Positions 35,894 through 45,633 of a stretch of DNA of 64,000 nt are shown piece by piece. How positions within the stretch are numbered: position 1 is the first letter of the stretch; each line of letters begins with the position of its first letter. The translations under genes were made by a program, and so were the position numbers. This DNA is from an uncultured Coriobacteriaceae bacterium (GTDB lineage Bacteria; Actinomycetota; Coriobacteriia; Coriobacteriales; Atopobiaceae): assembly GCA_902778135.1 (NCBI GenBank), contig CACYWP010000006.1, positions 1-64,000 on the forward strand. The letters are read 5' to 3'. Under the pieces are notes generated by a model. It was not told where the DNA came from and searched no databases. It saw only the letters and a program-made list of their open reading frames with translations.

Positions 35894-36364
35894 CTACTTC
35901 TCGTTGACCAGCTTGCCGGTCATGTGCTCGATCTCCAGGTCGAGTACTGCGATGCGACCCAGCACGCGCTCGATGTGCTCGTCCTCGCCCTCCATGGAGG
36001 GGAAGTACTTCTCGCCGAGGCCCCATAGGATGGAGCACATGCGGTCGGGATCGGTGACGCGGCGGATGTGCCCGAACGCGACGACCGAGCGCCAAGTGAG
36101 CCACCAGGCGCCCTCGTTCTCCTGCGGGTCGGACAACACGCAGAAGCTGCACTTGTCACAGGCGTCGATGGCGTCGAGCTTGTGGCCCACCGGTGCGCCG
36201 TGGAAGTAGATGTGCCCATCGGCATAGGTGTAATCCAGCGGCACCGTGTAGGGGTATCCGTCGTCGCCAAGCACGGCCAGCACGCCACGCTGCCCGTTCG
36301 CAAGGACGGCGTCGCACTCGTCTTGGGTCAGCTGTTGGTTCCTGCGTCTCATCTCACGCCACAT
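35894..36364 (-). CDS. NimA-like pyridoxamine-5'-phosphate-oxidase-family flavoprotein
   Basis: This 156-residue split-barrel flavin-binding protein begins MWREMRRRNQQLTQDECDAV and has GVLAVLGDDGYPYTVPLDY, HGAPVGHKLDA and DKCSFCVLSD, the pattern of nitroimidazole-resistance (Nim)-like proteins. It probably reduces nitro compounds or other small electrophiles with FMN; resistance is not demonstrated. The ATG at 36364 has GAGGAGGTCGCC upstream. It is divergent from the metallophosphoesterase gene. Confidence 0.85.
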   Translation of the reverse strand: MWREMRRRNQQLTQDECDAVLANGQRGVLAVLGDDGYPYTVPLDYTYADGHIYFHGAPVGHKLDAIDACDKCSFCVLSDPQENEGAWWLTWRSVVAFGHIRRVTDPDRMCSILWGLGEKYFPSMEGEDEHIERVLGRIAVLDLEIEHMTGKLVNEK

Positions 36365-36568
36365 GGCGACCTCCTCAGACCGGTTACCTACCAGAATAGC
36401 CGAAGGGGGTCTGGGCGCGGGCGTCTTGGGACGAGCGTGGGCCTGGTGTCGAGACATGCCTTCGACTGTCGTGCGCTTCGGCGGCGGATGCGCGCGATCT
36501 GCCCGATGGGGGTCGTGGTCCGACTTGGCTACAATCGTGGGCGATGGGTGGCTTGCGAGGGGGGTGGC

Positions 36569-37195
36569 ATGCGCTTCTTCACGTCCGACCTGCATCTGGG
36601 CGACAAGACCATCGCCCGATGGCGTGGGTTTGCCAGTGTTGCCGAGCATGATGGGCTGCTGCTGTCGCGACTTCTGTCATGCGTCGGGGCCGATGACGAG
36701 CTGTGGATCCTGGGAGACGTGTGCAAGCCCAATGTCGCCGCGGCGCGCGAGCTGCGCGAGGTTCTGCCCTGCGAGAGCGTGCACATCGTCATCGGCAACC
36801 ATGACAGCGGGCCGAAGTTCGTTACCTGCGGAGGGTACGCCTCGGTGGATTACTACGACCAGGTGGGCAAGGTCGCGCGGGAGGGCTACAAGTTCGTGAT
36901 GAGCCACTATCCCATGCTGGATTGGGACCGGGCGTTTCATGGCTCGTACATGCTGCATGGACATATCCACAGCCTGCCTGCCGAGGGTGTCGGGACGGGG
37001 ATGCCCGCTCCGGCAGACCGGTCCAACGGGGGCTTTGGCCTGCGGGGATACAACGAGTGGAATCGGGAGCACGGCATTCGTCGCTATGACGTGGGCGTCG
37101 ACGCCAACGGCTACCAGCCCGTCTCGGCGGAGCAGATCGTCGCGTTCTTTCCGGATGACGTGCGGTGGCGGGCCATGCATGGGATGAGGGGTTGA
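36569..37195 (+). CDS. Metallophosphoesterase
   Basis: This 208-residue calcineurin-like phosphoesterase has FTSDLHLGDK, WILGDVCKP, VIGNHDSG, MSHYPMLDW and HGHIH, the complete dinuclear-metal motif set. Substrate is unknown; the family includes phosphodiesterases and phosphatases. GAGGGGGGTGGC precedes ATG 36569. It lies 64 nt before the glutaredoxin gene, possibly in one transcript. Confidence 0.88.
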   Translation: MRFFTSDLHLGDKTIARWRGFASVAEHDGLLLSRLLSCVGADDELWILGDVCKPNVAAARELREVLPCESVHIVIGNHDSGPKFVTCGGYASVDYYDQVGKVAREGYKFVMSHYPMLDWDRAFHGSYMLHGHIHSLPAEGVGTGMPAPADRSNGGFGLRGYNEWNREHGIRRYDVGVDANGYQPVSAEQIVAFFPDDVRWRAMHGMRG

Positions 37196-37259
37196 GGCGC
37201 TCGCGCTTGCCGAACGTGCGATACTGTCTCATGTCGTACCCCAACGGAAGGGACCTGAC

Positions 37260-37502
37260 ATGGCCAAGAGTCTGGAACTGTACTACTACCCCGAGTGCCC
37301 CTACTGCCAGCGTGTCCTGCGCGCCATCGACGCCAATGGCTACGAGGGCATCGTGCTGAAGAACATCCACGCAGATGCCGCCGCGGATGCCACGTTGGTG
37401 CGCGTGGGCGGAAAGCACCAGGTGCCGTGCCTGTTCATTGACGGTGTCCCGATGTATGAGTCGCTGGACATCATCGACTGGCTCGCGAGGGAATTCGCCT
37501 AG
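37260..37502 (+). CDS. Glutaredoxin-like protein
   Basis: This 80-residue thioredoxin-fold protein has the dithiol motif CPYC (residues 13-16), the cis-Pro in QVPCLFIDG and the C-terminal helix segment ESLDIIDWLAREF. It is expected to reduce disulfides or protein-mixed disulfides. An extra Cys sits next to the cis-Pro. GGAAGGGACCTGAC precedes the ATG. Confidence 0.9.
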   Translation: MAKSLELYYYPECPYCQRVLRAIDANGYEGIVLKNIHADAAADATLVRVGGKHQVPCLFIDGVPMYESLDIIDWLAREFA

Positions 37503-37552
37503 ACGGCAACGATCTCAGGGCGTCGCGGTGCCATGTGGTGCCGTACCTGCTT

Positions 37553-37711
37553 TTGTCTGCGTTTCTCATCGGCGGGCGTTCTCCGCTACGCATACAACGG
37601 CGTTTTTTGCGTAGCGGAGAACGCAAACAACCGATTGCGCTTGGTGGGGGATACGAAAAGCACAGACAACGGCGGACTTTGACGCTCGAGCCGTATCTAA
37701 GGCGCAGATAA
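37553..37711 (-). repeat. 159-nt six-box intergenic element, copy B1 (reverse)
   Basis: On the minus strand: box1 37700-37711 (degenerate), box2 37658-37669, box3 37619-37630, inner palindrome 37586-37614, inverted box4 37553-37564. Here the palindrome is extended by flanking bases to a 15-bp perfect stem (37578-37592 with 37608-37622). Confidence 0.85.
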
Positions 37712-37790
37712 CGGGAGCTCGTCGGAAGGCTACGACGAATCAGACCTTCCGGGGGATCGATGCGGTGTGTCCCAAGGATTGGCGGACACG

Positions 37791-37949
37791 TTGTCTGCGC
37801 TTTCTGGAGGAGCATGCAGAGATTAGGTGCCGTTGTCTGCGCTTTTTGACGTGCCGCCGAAGCGCATTCAGTTGTTTGCGTTTCTAGCTGCGCAGAATAG
37901 GGGCTTGTTTGCGTAGCGCTGAGCCGAGGAGATTTCAAAGCGCAGACAA
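37791..37949 (+). repeat. 159-nt six-box intergenic element, copy B2 (forward)
   Basis: Box1 37791-37802, box2 37833-37844, box3 37872-37883 (TTGTTTGCGTTT), inner palindrome 37888-37916, inverted box4 37938-37949. It faces copy B1 across 79 nt with box1 ends inward and ends 46 nt before the start of the downstream HAD gene. Confidence 0.85.
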
Positions 37950-37995
37950 CGGTGGGATCGTTTGGGCGATACGCATGTGGTGAGGGGAGGCAGAG

Positions 37996-38802
37996 TTGAT
38001 ACGCCTGGTGTTCTTCGACATCGACGGGACGCTGCTGTCCCCCCGCACGAATCGCATGCCCGAACGGGCCATACGGGCCATCAGGGCGTTGCGAGAGCGT
38101 GGCGTACGCGTGGTCATCGCGACGGGCAGGCATCCCATCGAGCTTGGCGGCGCTCATCTTGATGATTTGGAATTTGATGGGTATGCGGCGGCGAACGGCC
38201 AGATGTGCCTCGATGGGGACAGGGCGCTGTTCGCAGGGTTTCCGATAGGCCCCGACGGCGTTGCGGCATTGGCGCGCATGTTCGACCAAGGCACGTCGCT
38301 GCTCTGGCTCTTTGGGGTCGACGACAGCTATGTCAACCGCTACGACGAGACGCTGTTCGAGATGGCGCAGCAGGTCAGCGGCACGACCCCGGACATCCGC
38401 ACGCGCGCGGAGGGCGTCATCTACCAGGCGGTCGCCTTCGTCGGCATCGAGGACGAGCCCGAGCTGCAGCGCATGCTTCCGGGGTGTCGCCTGCAGCGAT
38501 GGGGGACCAAGGGCGTCGATATCATCGCGGAGGATGGCGGCAAGGTCGAGGGCATGCGTGCCTTCTTGGAGCGCTTCGGCTGCGGGCGCGATGAGTGCAT
38601 GGCCTTTGGCGACCAGCACAACGACATCGACATGCTGCGCTTTGCGGGGATTGGTGTCGCCATGGGCAACGGGACGCCGGAGGCGCGCGAGGCTGCCGAT
38701 TACGTGACCGCGACGGTCGACGAGGATGGGGTCGCGTTGGCCCTGGAGCACTTCGGGCTGCTTGAGCCGGGCTGGGATGCCAGGCGATCCGTGCCGTCCT
38801 GA
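37996..38802 (+). CDS. Cof-type HAD phosphatase
   Basis: This 268-residue HAD-IIB hydrolase has motif I FFDIDGTLLS, ATGRHP as motif II, GGKVEGM with the catalytic Lys and GDQHNDIDML as motif IV. It starts with TTG at 37996, supported by GAGGGGAGGCAGAG at ideal spacing. It is a paralogue of the protein at 33391-34209 and probably acts on a different sugar phosphate. Confidence 0.9.
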   Translation: MIRLVFFDIDGTLLSPRTNRMPERAIRAIRALRERGVRVVIATGRHPIELGGAHLDDLEFDGYAAANGQMCLDGDRALFAGFPIGPDGVAALARMFDQGTSLLWLFGVDDSYVNRYDETLFEMAQQVSGTTPDIRTRAEGVIYQAVAFVGIEDEPELQRMLPGCRLQRWGTKGVDIIAEDGGKVEGMRAFLERFGCGRDECMAFGDQHNDIDMLRFAGIGVAMGNGTPEAREAADYVTATVDEDGVALALEHFGLLEPGWDARRSVPS

Positions 38803-39080
38803 TGGCGGCGTCAGCGTGTTTGACGCGATGTGACACAGGAGAACGTCCTTATGCATAAATTCTGCCCACCGACGCATAACGGGGCCGCGCATGGCGCGCC
38901 TGGTTTGCACGCTGCATGTCAAAAAGAAGCGAAATAGCAGGTAGTCGACTTGTTTTTCGTGCGTGCGAGCGTGGTGCGACATATGCGCGAGTTTCTGGCA
39001 AGCATGATTTGGAAAGTGGTTTGGGGTCTCCCCGGATGGCCGTAGCCTTGAGGCATGGCGGTTCGACGAGAGGAGGCACC

Positions 39081-40142
39081 ATGGATGGCCGCGTGGAACG
39101 GGTGGAGGTGCAGTTTGCCCTTGATGGGAGCACGAGCACGGGAATGTCCATCAGCAGGAACGAGGACGGGACGTACGCCGCGCTGGCCGTGTATCGGCGC
39201 AACGATGCCCGTCTGTTCCCCAGCAGGGAGACCTTCGAGCGAGAGGGCAGCGTGACGTCCGTCGAGGTGGAGAGGCTTGTCGAAGAGCTGCTGAAGGTGG
39301 CTGGTGGCTGGTATCACCACTATCGCAGACAGAACACGTACGGTCGGCGCGGCTCCGAGGACGCCTGCTGGTGGAGCATGCGCATCGCCTACGGCAACGG
39401 CAGCGAGGTTCGCTGGGAGGGAGTGGACAAGGCCCCTGACACCATCGACAGGGCCTACCGTCTGCTCGTCGACTTTCTGATGCCGTCGCTGCCGCTGCAG
39501 TATGGAGAGTCGTTCAGGGACGAATGCGGATGGTGCGACAGCGACGCCACGCTGTCACAGCTGACGTCATACGAGCGACTGCTGGCCGAGGCGCGTGCCC
39601 TCGATGACGACGGCCGCAGCGTCGGGGAGTTCTCGCGGATGGTGGGGGAGTTTGCGAGCGACGCGCTGCGATACGTGACCGAGAATCATCCCAATGCGTT
39701 GGGGCAGGAGGCGCTGCGAGTCTGGGGGATCGATTCGACGCAGGAGGGCCTCTGCGCCATTCGTGTCGAAGGTGCGTCGCGTCTGAAGATGATGGCGCTG
39801 TTCGCGGCATTGGCGGGCTTGGACGACCTGGACGACGTGATGGCCTCGATGCTGGACAACGGCGTGTTGCACAGGTGGTGCCAGCAGCTGGTGCGGATAC
39901 CCGTGGAGGAGCGACAGGAGCAGGAGCGCCTGCGTCGGGAGGAGGCCCGTGCCATGACCCTGATGGTGGACAACAGCATACGGCGACGCATCAGCGAGGG
40001 GGAGACGTTCACCTCGTACGACGTCGCGAGGGAATGCGACATCAGCGCGCAGCAGGCGAGCGGCCGCATCCGCGGCTTCGTGCACAGGGGGGAGCTGCGT
40101 CCGGTCGGCACGGAGACGCCCCGCAGGTACCGTGCGGCGTAG
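39081..40142 (+). CDS. Hypothetical protein with C-terminal winged-helix-like segment
   Basis: This 353-residue soluble protein is of no family I recognise. An N-terminal region (1-150) is rich in Tyr/Trp/Arg with GGWYHHYRRQ. A helical middle contains GEFASDALRYVTENHP. The last 60 residues (RRRISEGETFTSYDVARECD onward) look like a small helix-turn-helix. GAGGAGGCACC precedes ATG 39081; upstream in-frame starts lack a site. The 278-nt gap upstream contains a TTATGCATAA palindrome. It is convergent with helD, 12 nt apart. Confidence 0.65.
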   Translation: MDGRVERVEVQFALDGSTSTGMSISRNEDGTYAALAVYRRNDARLFPSRETFEREGSVTSVEVERLVEELLKVAGGWYHHYRRQNTYGRRGSEDACWWSMRIAYGNGSEVRWEGVDKAPDTIDRAYRLLVDFLMPSLPLQYGESFRDECGWCDSDATLSQLTSYERLLAEARALDDDGRSVGEFSRMVGEFASDALRYVTENHPNALGQEALRVWGIDSTQEGLCAIRVEGASRLKMMALFAALAGLDDLDDVMASMLDNGVLHRWCQQLVRIPVEERQEQERLRREEARAMTLMVDNSIRRRISEGETFTSYDVARECDISAQQASGRIRGFVHRGELRPVGTETPRRYRAA

Positions 40143-40154
40143 GGGTGTGGTTGC

Positions 40155-42266
40155 CTATGCCTGCAGGTGCTGGGCCAGCAGCGGCGTCATCGTGCCCTGG
40201 GCGATGATGCTCACCTGGTGCATCGCGCGGCTGATGGTCGTGTAGAGGCGTCGGCGCGAGAGGGGCGTGTCGGGATAGACTTCGACCTGTGCGTCGGGAA
40301 TGATGACCTGGTCGAACTCCAGTCCCTTGGCCAGGCGCAGGTCCATGAGGACGACTCCCTCCTTGGGCAGCGCCTCGTCCCGCCGGACCACGCGCACGGC
40401 GTCTCCCAGCTGGCGTGACAGCCACGAGACGCGCGAGCGCTCGGCAGCGACGATCGCCGTCAGCCCCTCGCCCGCGGCGGCCTCCTCGACCAGCTGGGAC
40501 AGCGTGGCCAGGTATTGCTCGCGTTCGGGCCGCTCGACGAGCATCGGCTTGACGCCCGCGAGGCGCACCGAGGAGAGGCTGGCCTTGCTCGCGTCATCCA
40601 TCAGGGAGGCGAACAGCTCGGTGATCTCGGGCGACGATCGGTAGCTGGTCAGCAGCTGGCACTCCTCGACGGTCTTGTGCGTCTCCTCGAAGATGGTCCG
40701 CATCTGGTCGAAGGTGGCAGTCCCCTCGCGGATGGCCTGGTTCTCGTCTCCCAGCAGCAGGAAGTGGGCACGCGAGAAGTACCGGGCCAGCACCATCAGC
40801 TGGGTGGTGGTGTAGTCCTGCACCTCATCGACCATGACGTAGCGTGCGTCGCGCTCGCCATGCCCGCTGATGAGCAGCTTGAGATAGAGCCATTCCGCCG
40901 CGGAGATGCCCGGTGCGTCGAGCAGGCGCATGCCGATGCGGTCGATGCGCAGCCACTTCAGCTGCTCGATGTCGTCGTGGGCGGTGGCGTAGAGATGCTC
41001 GACATAGGTTCGTCCGTACGACGCGAGGTCCTCCTCGGTGGCCGAGTTGATGGTTTCGCCGAAGATCTGGATCTGGTCGTCGAGGTCCAGCGACAGCATC
41101 TGCTCCTGCACCGCGTCGCTCTTGGCCATCTGGGACAGCCTACGCTCGAGGCGGCTGTGCAGCTCGTCGCTGACGAGGGCGGCGAAGCGCGGGCCGACGG
41201 GGAAGCGCGAGAACTTGTCCGCGGCGCCGGAGACCTGGGAGGATTTGAGCAGGATGGTGTCGCCGACGCGAATGTCACGCAGGTCGTCGGGCTGCAGCTG
41301 CAGCTCGGGGAGGCGCTCCTGCAGGATGCGCAGGTTCTCGGGGCTTCCGTCCGCGCCGGTCCCGCGTTCGGAAAGGCCGAGCTTGGACAGGAACCCGCGC
41401 CAGGTGAATGTCTGGGGGTTGGACTCGCCCAGGGAGGGAAGGACGGTGTCGATGTAGCGTCCGAAGACGTCGTTGGGGGTGAACAGGTAGACCTGGTCGG
41501 GTCGCAGCGCCTCGCGCTCGCGGTAGAACAGGTAGGCGATGCGCTGCAGCAGCACGGAGGTCTTGCCGCTGCCCGCGATGCCCGCCACGAGCAGCACGGG
41601 GACGTCGTCGTGGCGCACGACCGCGTTCTGCTCGCGCTGGATGGTGGCGGTGATGGCCTGCAGCTTCTCGGAGTGGTGGCGCTTCAGCGCGCGCAGCAGC
41701 AGCGAGTCCTCGATGGCGACGGTCGTGTCGAAGTACATGTGCAGGACATCCTGCGTGATGTCGAACTGTCGGCGCAGCTCGAGGTTGGCCGTCTTGGTGC
41801 GGCCGTCGACGAGGTAGGTGGTGGGACCCATCTCCTGGTTGTAGTAGGTCTCGGCGATGGGGCTGCGCCAGTCGACGATGAGCGGGCGACGGTTCTCGTC
41901 GGTCACGCCGGTCGACCCGATGTAGACGTCCTGGGCGGGACGTCCCGGCCTCAGCTGCAGGCGGACCTTGGCAAAGTAGGGCTGCATCAGCAGCAGGAGG
42001 ATGCGACGCAGCTTGTCCACGGTAAAGTCGTGCGACTGGTTGTAGGCGTCGATGACGCTGTTCAGCGTCTCGATGGCGGCTAGCGTCTCCATGGTCTCGT
42101 CGGCACCGATGAAGTCGAGGCGAATCTCCTCGCTCATGTCGATGAGGTCCTGTGCGATGCCGCGATGGCTGGTCTCCAGCTCGTGGGTCAGGTTGTCGCG
42201 CATGCGCACGAGCTGGGCGTAGATGTCGCTGAGGTGCTTCTGCTCCTCTACGAAGGTCTGGTCCAT
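40155..42266 (-). CDS. HelD-like RNA polymerase recycling ATPase
   Basis: This 703-residue superfamily-1 helicase-like protein has an N-terminal helical arm (residues 1-100) typical of HelD/HelR, Walker A VAGIAGSGKTSVLLQ (about 228-242), the segment VMVDEVQDYT (Walker B) and LLGDENQAIREG. HelD removes stalled RNA polymerase from DNA; HelR variants give rifampicin tolerance. ATG 42266 with GGGAAG upstream is preferred; an in-frame ATG at 42308 has no site. Confidence 0.88.
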   Translation of the reverse strand: MDQTFVEEQKHLSDIYAQLVRMRDNLTHELETSHRGIAQDLIDMSEEIRLDFIGADETMETLAAIETLNSVIDAYNQSHDFTVDKLRRILLLLMQPYFAKVRLQLRPGRPAQDVYIGSTGVTDENRRPLIVDWRSPIAETYYNQEMGPTTYLVDGRTKTANLELRRQFDITQDVLHMYFDTTVAIEDSLLLRALKRHHSEKLQAITATIQREQNAVVRHDDVPVLLVAGIAGSGKTSVLLQRIAYLFYREREALRPDQVYLFTPNDVFGRYIDTVLPSLGESNPQTFTWRGFLSKLGLSERGTGADGSPENLRILQERLPELQLQPDDLRDIRVGDTILLKSSQVSGAADKFSRFPVGPRFAALVSDELHSRLERRLSQMAKSDAVQEQMLSLDLDDQIQIFGETINSATEEDLASYGRTYVEHLYATAHDDIEQLKWLRIDRIGMRLLDAPGISAAEWLYLKLLISGHGERDARYVMVDEVQDYTTTQLMVLARYFSRAHFLLLGDENQAIREGTATFDQMRTIFEETHKTVEECQLLTSYRSSPEITELFASLMDDASKASLSSVRLAGVKPMLVERPEREQYLATLSQLVEEAAAGEGLTAIVAAERSRVSWLSRQLGDAVRVVRRDEALPKEGVVLMDLRLAKGLEFDQVIIPDAQVEVYPDTPLSRRRLYTTISRAMHQVSIIAQGTMTPLLAQHLQA

Positions 42267-42487
42267 GGGCTTCCCGTCGGTCTGCGTGCAAGGGTGCATC
42301 TGGGTCATGCTAGCGCAACGTCCGTCCGAAGGCCACCGGGGAGGCGGGAGAGGGTGGGCCGGCCTCGCATGCCACTCCGCAAGGTGACCCATCACCGTGG
42401 ACGGCCCAATCTGGAGGTTGAGCAGCCGATGAGGCGCATCATGCGCTACTGTATCCCCATCGAAGGAATCGACCGAGGGAGGTCCGC

Positions 42488-42775
42488 ATGGACATCAAGG
42501 AGACGGCCAACAATCTCGTGGAGCAGGGCAAGGCGGCTTTGGACGCGAACGGTGACGGCAAGGTGGAGGCCAAGGAGGTCCTGGACGCGCTGGGCGACCG
42601 CGTGCAGCAGACGGCCGAGGCCGCTGCCGTCGCAGCCGACGAGATCAAGCAGGGCTTTGACGCCGATGGCGACGGCAAGGTGTCCGTCGACGAGGTCAAG
42701 GTCGTGGCCGAGGGCGTTGCCGACAAGGCCAAGCAGGCCGTCGACGGCATCGTCGACAAGTTCACCAAGGAGTAG
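42488..42775 (+). CDS. Small EF-hand calcium-binding protein
   Basis: This 95-residue acidic protein has two canonical EF-hand loops, DANGDGKVEAKEV (about 19-31) and DADGDGKVSVDEV (about 59-71). They are separated and flanked by amphipathic Ala/Val/Lys helices of apolipoprotein-like composition. It has no signal peptide. A paired EF-hand suggests calcium buffering or sensing; partners are unknown. A perfect GAGGGAGGTCCGC site precedes the ATG and a terminator follows, so this is a real monocistronic gene. Confidence 0.82.
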   Translation: MDIKETANNLVEQGKAALDANGDGKVEAKEVLDALGDRVQQTAEAAAVAADEIKQGFDADGDGKVSVDEVKVVAEGVADKAKQAVDGIVDKFTKE

Positions 42776-42816
42776 CCCGCATCTGCCGGCATTCCAGGAC
42801 AACCTGAGCAGGGTGG

Positions 42817-42856
42817 GGCGACCCGGCATCCCAGTGTGGTGCCGGGTCGCCTTCTG
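42817..42856 (+). terminator. Terminator of the EF-hand gene
   Basis: A 12-bp perfect stem GGCGACCCGGCA/TGCCGGGTCGCC (42817-42828 with 42840-42851) is followed by TTCT. Confidence 0.8.
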
Positions 42857-43030
42857 CAGCGCCTCTGAATACGCAGAAAAGGTGCGACAATACCGCTGAG
42901 GGGCGGAATTGCCCTCGTTTGCCGTAGGATGTTGCTTACCTGGCGAAATAGGCTTGCATTTTGCCACCAGCTTACAACTGCGAATACCGGTCCCCTCGCC
43001 AGACGGGACCGATGGAATCCGGAGATTGTC

Positions 43031-43843
43031 ATGCGTCAAGACGTACGCGATGTCGCCAAGCAGATGCGTGTCGACATCATCAGGATGCTCGCCGCGGCAG
43101 GTTCGGGCCACCCGGGTGGATCCCTGTCTGCGACCGACATCCTTGCCGTGCTCTACTTCGACAAGATGAACATCGACCCGTCAAATCCCGAAGACCCAGA
43201 TCGCGACCGTCTCGTCCTGGCCAAGGGCCACGCGGCTCCCGCCCTCTATGCGGCGCTGGCGGAGAAGGGGTTCTTCCCGCGCGAGGACCTTCTTGGCCTG
43301 CGCAAGTCCGACTCGCACCTGCAGGGACATCCCAACATGCAGACGACGCCGGGCGTCGAGATGTCCACCGGCTCCCTGGGGCAGGGGCTCTCGGTCGCCA
43401 ACGGCATGGCCCTTGCGGGACGTCTCGACGGGCGTGACTACTACGTCTACTGCCTGCTGGGCGACGGCGAGATCCAGGAAGGCCAGGTCTGGGAGGCCGC
43501 GATGAGTGCCGGCCACTATGGCCTGGACCACGTCATCGCCTTCGTCGACCACAACCACCTGCAGATCGATGGCAACAACGACGAGGTCATGACCGTCAAT
43601 CCCATCGACGAGAAGTTCCGTGCCTTCGGCTGGCACACCCTGACCATCGACGGCCACGACTACGAGGCCATCGCCGATGCGGTCGAGCAGGCCAAGGCGA
43701 CCAAGGGCAAGCCGACGGTCATCGTTGCCGAGACCATCAAGGGCAAGGGCGTCTCCTTCATGGAGAACCAGGTTGGGTGGCATGGCGTGGCGCCGACCGC
43801 CGAGCAGGCGCAGGAGGCATTGGAGGAGCTGGGGGCGCTCTGA
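43031..43843 (+). CDS. Transketolase, N-terminal subunit
   Basis: This 270-residue thiamine-diphosphate-binding half of a split transketolase shows [37 protein letters not shown] and the ThDP motif [14 protein letters not shown]...DHNHLQIDG. With the next gene it makes a complete enzyme of the pentose phosphate pathway. CGGAGATTG precedes the ATG; 53 nt separate it from its partner gene. Split transketolases are common in Actinobacteria and Clostridia. Confidence 0.93.
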   Translation: MRQDVRDVAKQMRVDIIRMLAAAGSGHPGGSLSATDILAVLYFDKMNIDPSNPEDPDRDRLVLAKGHAAPALYAALAEKGFFPREDLLGLRKSDSHLQGHPNMQTTPGVEMSTGSLGQGLSVANGMALAGRLDGRDYYVYCLLGDGEIQEGQVWEAAMSAGHYGLDHVIAFVDHNHLQIDGNNDEVMTVNPIDEKFRAFGWHTLTIDGHDYEAIADAVEQAKATKGKPTVIVAETIKGKGVSFMENQVGWHGVAPTAEQAQEALEELGAL

Positions 43844-43896
43844 GTCCCGCACTTCCGCACGTCGACCCCAACCTTTCGACCGAAAAGGAGCACCCC

Positions 43897-44817
43897 ATGA
43901 ACTCTGCGACCCGCGAAGCCTTCGGCAAGGCCCTTGCCGAGCTGGGCGCCACCAATCCCGACATCGTCTCCCTTGATGCCGATCTCTCCTGCACCACAAA
44001 GTCGGCCACGTTTGGCAAGGTCTTCCCCGACCGCTTCTTCAACATGGGCATCGCCGAGCAGGACCTGATGGCCACCGCCGCCGGTCTGGCCACCTGCAAC
44101 AAGATCCCCTTTGCCTCGACGTTCGCGGTGTTTGCCACCTGCCGCGCCCTGGACCAGATTCGCAACTCCATCTGCTACCCGCACCTCAACGTCAAGGTCG
44201 TGGGCACCCATGCCGGCCCCAGCTGCGGCGAGGATGGCGGCTCCCACCAGGCGGTCGAGGACATCGCCATCATGCGTTCGCTGCCGGGCATGGTCGTGGT
44301 CGTACCGGCCGACGACGTCGAGGCCGAGAAGGTCGTCTACGCCGCCGCGCAGTACTACGGCCCCATGTACCTGCGCTTTGCTCGTCTTGCGTCCCCGACG
44401 GTGCACGAGCCGGACTACGAGTTCGACCTGTTCCACGGCGAGGTCATGCGCGACGGCGACGACGTTGCCATCATTGCCTGCGGCATGATGGTCCCGCGTG
44501 CCCTGGACGCCGCCCGCCAGCTAGCCGAGGATGGCATCAATGCCCGTGTGGTCAACATGCACACGATCAAGCCCATCGACGAGGACCTGGTCGAGAAATG
44601 CGCGCGCGAATGCGGCAGGATCGTGACCATCGAGGAGGCCACCATCGTGGGCGGCCTGGGGACTGCCGTCACCGAGGTCGTCGCGGAGCGTTGTCCCGTA
44701 CCGGTCAGGCGCATCGGCATGCCCGACATCTTCGGCAAGTCCGGCCCCGGTGCCGAGCTGCTGGACGAGTTCGGTCTCTCCGCCGAGCACATCATCGAGG
44801 TCGTCAAGTCCTTCTAG
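43897..44817 (+). CDS. Transketolase, C-terminal subunit
   Basis: This 306-residue pyrimidine-binding and C-terminal half of split transketolase contains FFNMGIAEQDLMATAAGLA with the catalytic Glu, GPSCGEDGGSHQAVEDIA and PMYLRFAR. AAAAGGAGCACCCC is an excellent ribosome site. It ends at a terminator shared with the convergent engB gene. Confidence 0.93.
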   Translation: MNSATREAFGKALAELGATNPDIVSLDADLSCTTKSATFGKVFPDRFFNMGIAEQDLMATAAGLATCNKIPFASTFAVFATCRALDQIRNSICYPHLNVKVVGTHAGPSCGEDGGSHQAVEDIAIMRSLPGMVVVVPADDVEAEKVVYAAAQYYGPMYLRFARLASPTVHEPDYEFDLFHGEVMRDGDDVAIIACGMMVPRALDAARQLAEDGINARVVNMHTIKPIDEDLVEKCARECGRIVTIEEATIVGGLGTAVTEVVAERCPVPVRRIGMPDIFGKSGPGAELLDEFGLSAEHIIEVVKSF

Positions 44818-44857
44818 CGTCTCGTCATACGTTGCCGCGATGGGTCGCGGCATGGAA

Positions 44858-44909
44858 GACCGGGGGCACGCCTTCTTTTGCTCGAGGCAAAGGGGACGTG
44901 CCCCCGGTC
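44858..44909. terminator. Bidirectional terminator, transketolase / engB
   Basis: A 13-bp perfect stem GACCGGGGGCACG/CGTGCCCCCGGTC (44858-44870 with 44897-44909) lies between the two convergent genes; the loop itself contains a TTTTG tract. Confidence 0.7.
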
Positions 44910-44926
44910 GTCTCATTCGATGGTCC

Positions 44927-45511
44927 CTACAGGCAGGCGTCCTCGATGCGCCGCTTCAGCTCGTCGATGCCCTGTCCGGTCTGGGCGGAGGTGACGATCA
45001 TCTGGTCGCGGGGGAGGCCGAACTGCTTTGCCAGGCGGCTGCGCTGCTGCTCCTGCTTGTTGCGGCTGAGCTTGTCCGCCTTGGTCAGGGCGACCACGAA
45101 CGGCAGCTCGCTTTCCTGCAGGAATTCGAGCATCTGCACGTCCAGCCTCTGGGCGTCGTGGCGGATGTCGGCCAGCGCCACCACGAGGTTGAAGCTGCGG
45201 TCCTGGGCGAAGTAGTCGGAGATGAGGTTGGCCCATCGCTTCTGCTCGGCCTTCGAGACCTTCGCGAAGCCATATCCGGGCAGGTCGACGAGGTAGATGC
45301 CATCGACCTCGAAGAAGTTGACGTTGGCGGTGCGTCCCGGGGTGCTGGAGACCTTGGCGAGCGCCTTGCGTCCCACGAGCTTGTTGAGCAGGGATGACTT
45401 GCCGACGTTGGACCGACCGGCAAACGAGACCTCCGGCAACGTGGGTTCAGGTATCAGCGAGGCCTTGCCGTAGGATGCCTCGAATCTGGCTTGGTCGTAG
45501 CGCAGCGCCAT
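44927..45511 (-). CDS. engB: Ribosome biogenesis GTPase EngB/YsxC
   Basis: This 194-residue TrmE-Era-EngA-EngB-type GTPase has G1 GRSNVGKS (32-39), G3 DLPGYGFAK, G4 TKADKLS and G5 SAQTG. It helps assemble the 50S subunit and is usually essential. GACGGGAGGAACCC precedes the start. The gene often sits next to lon or clpX in other bacteria; here it is alone. Confidence 0.95.
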   Translation of the reverse strand: MALRYDQARFEASYGKASLIPEPTLPEVSFAGRSNVGKSSLLNKLVGRKALAKVSSTPGRTANVNFFEVDGIYLVDLPGYGFAKVSKAEQKRWANLISDYFAQDRSFNLVVALADIRHDAQRLDVQMLEFLQESELPFVVALTKADKLSRNKQEQQRSRLAKQFGLPRDQMIVTSAQTGQGIDELKRRIEDACL

Positions 45512-45633
45512 GGGTTCCTCCCGTCGTCATGGGAGGTCATGGTACCCGTTCTGCGTGCGGTGGGGGCCAAAGACCAGCGAACGAACATGCGTGGCGGGGT
45601 GGCGTGGGGCGCCGAGTCGCATAGCCATGCCCG

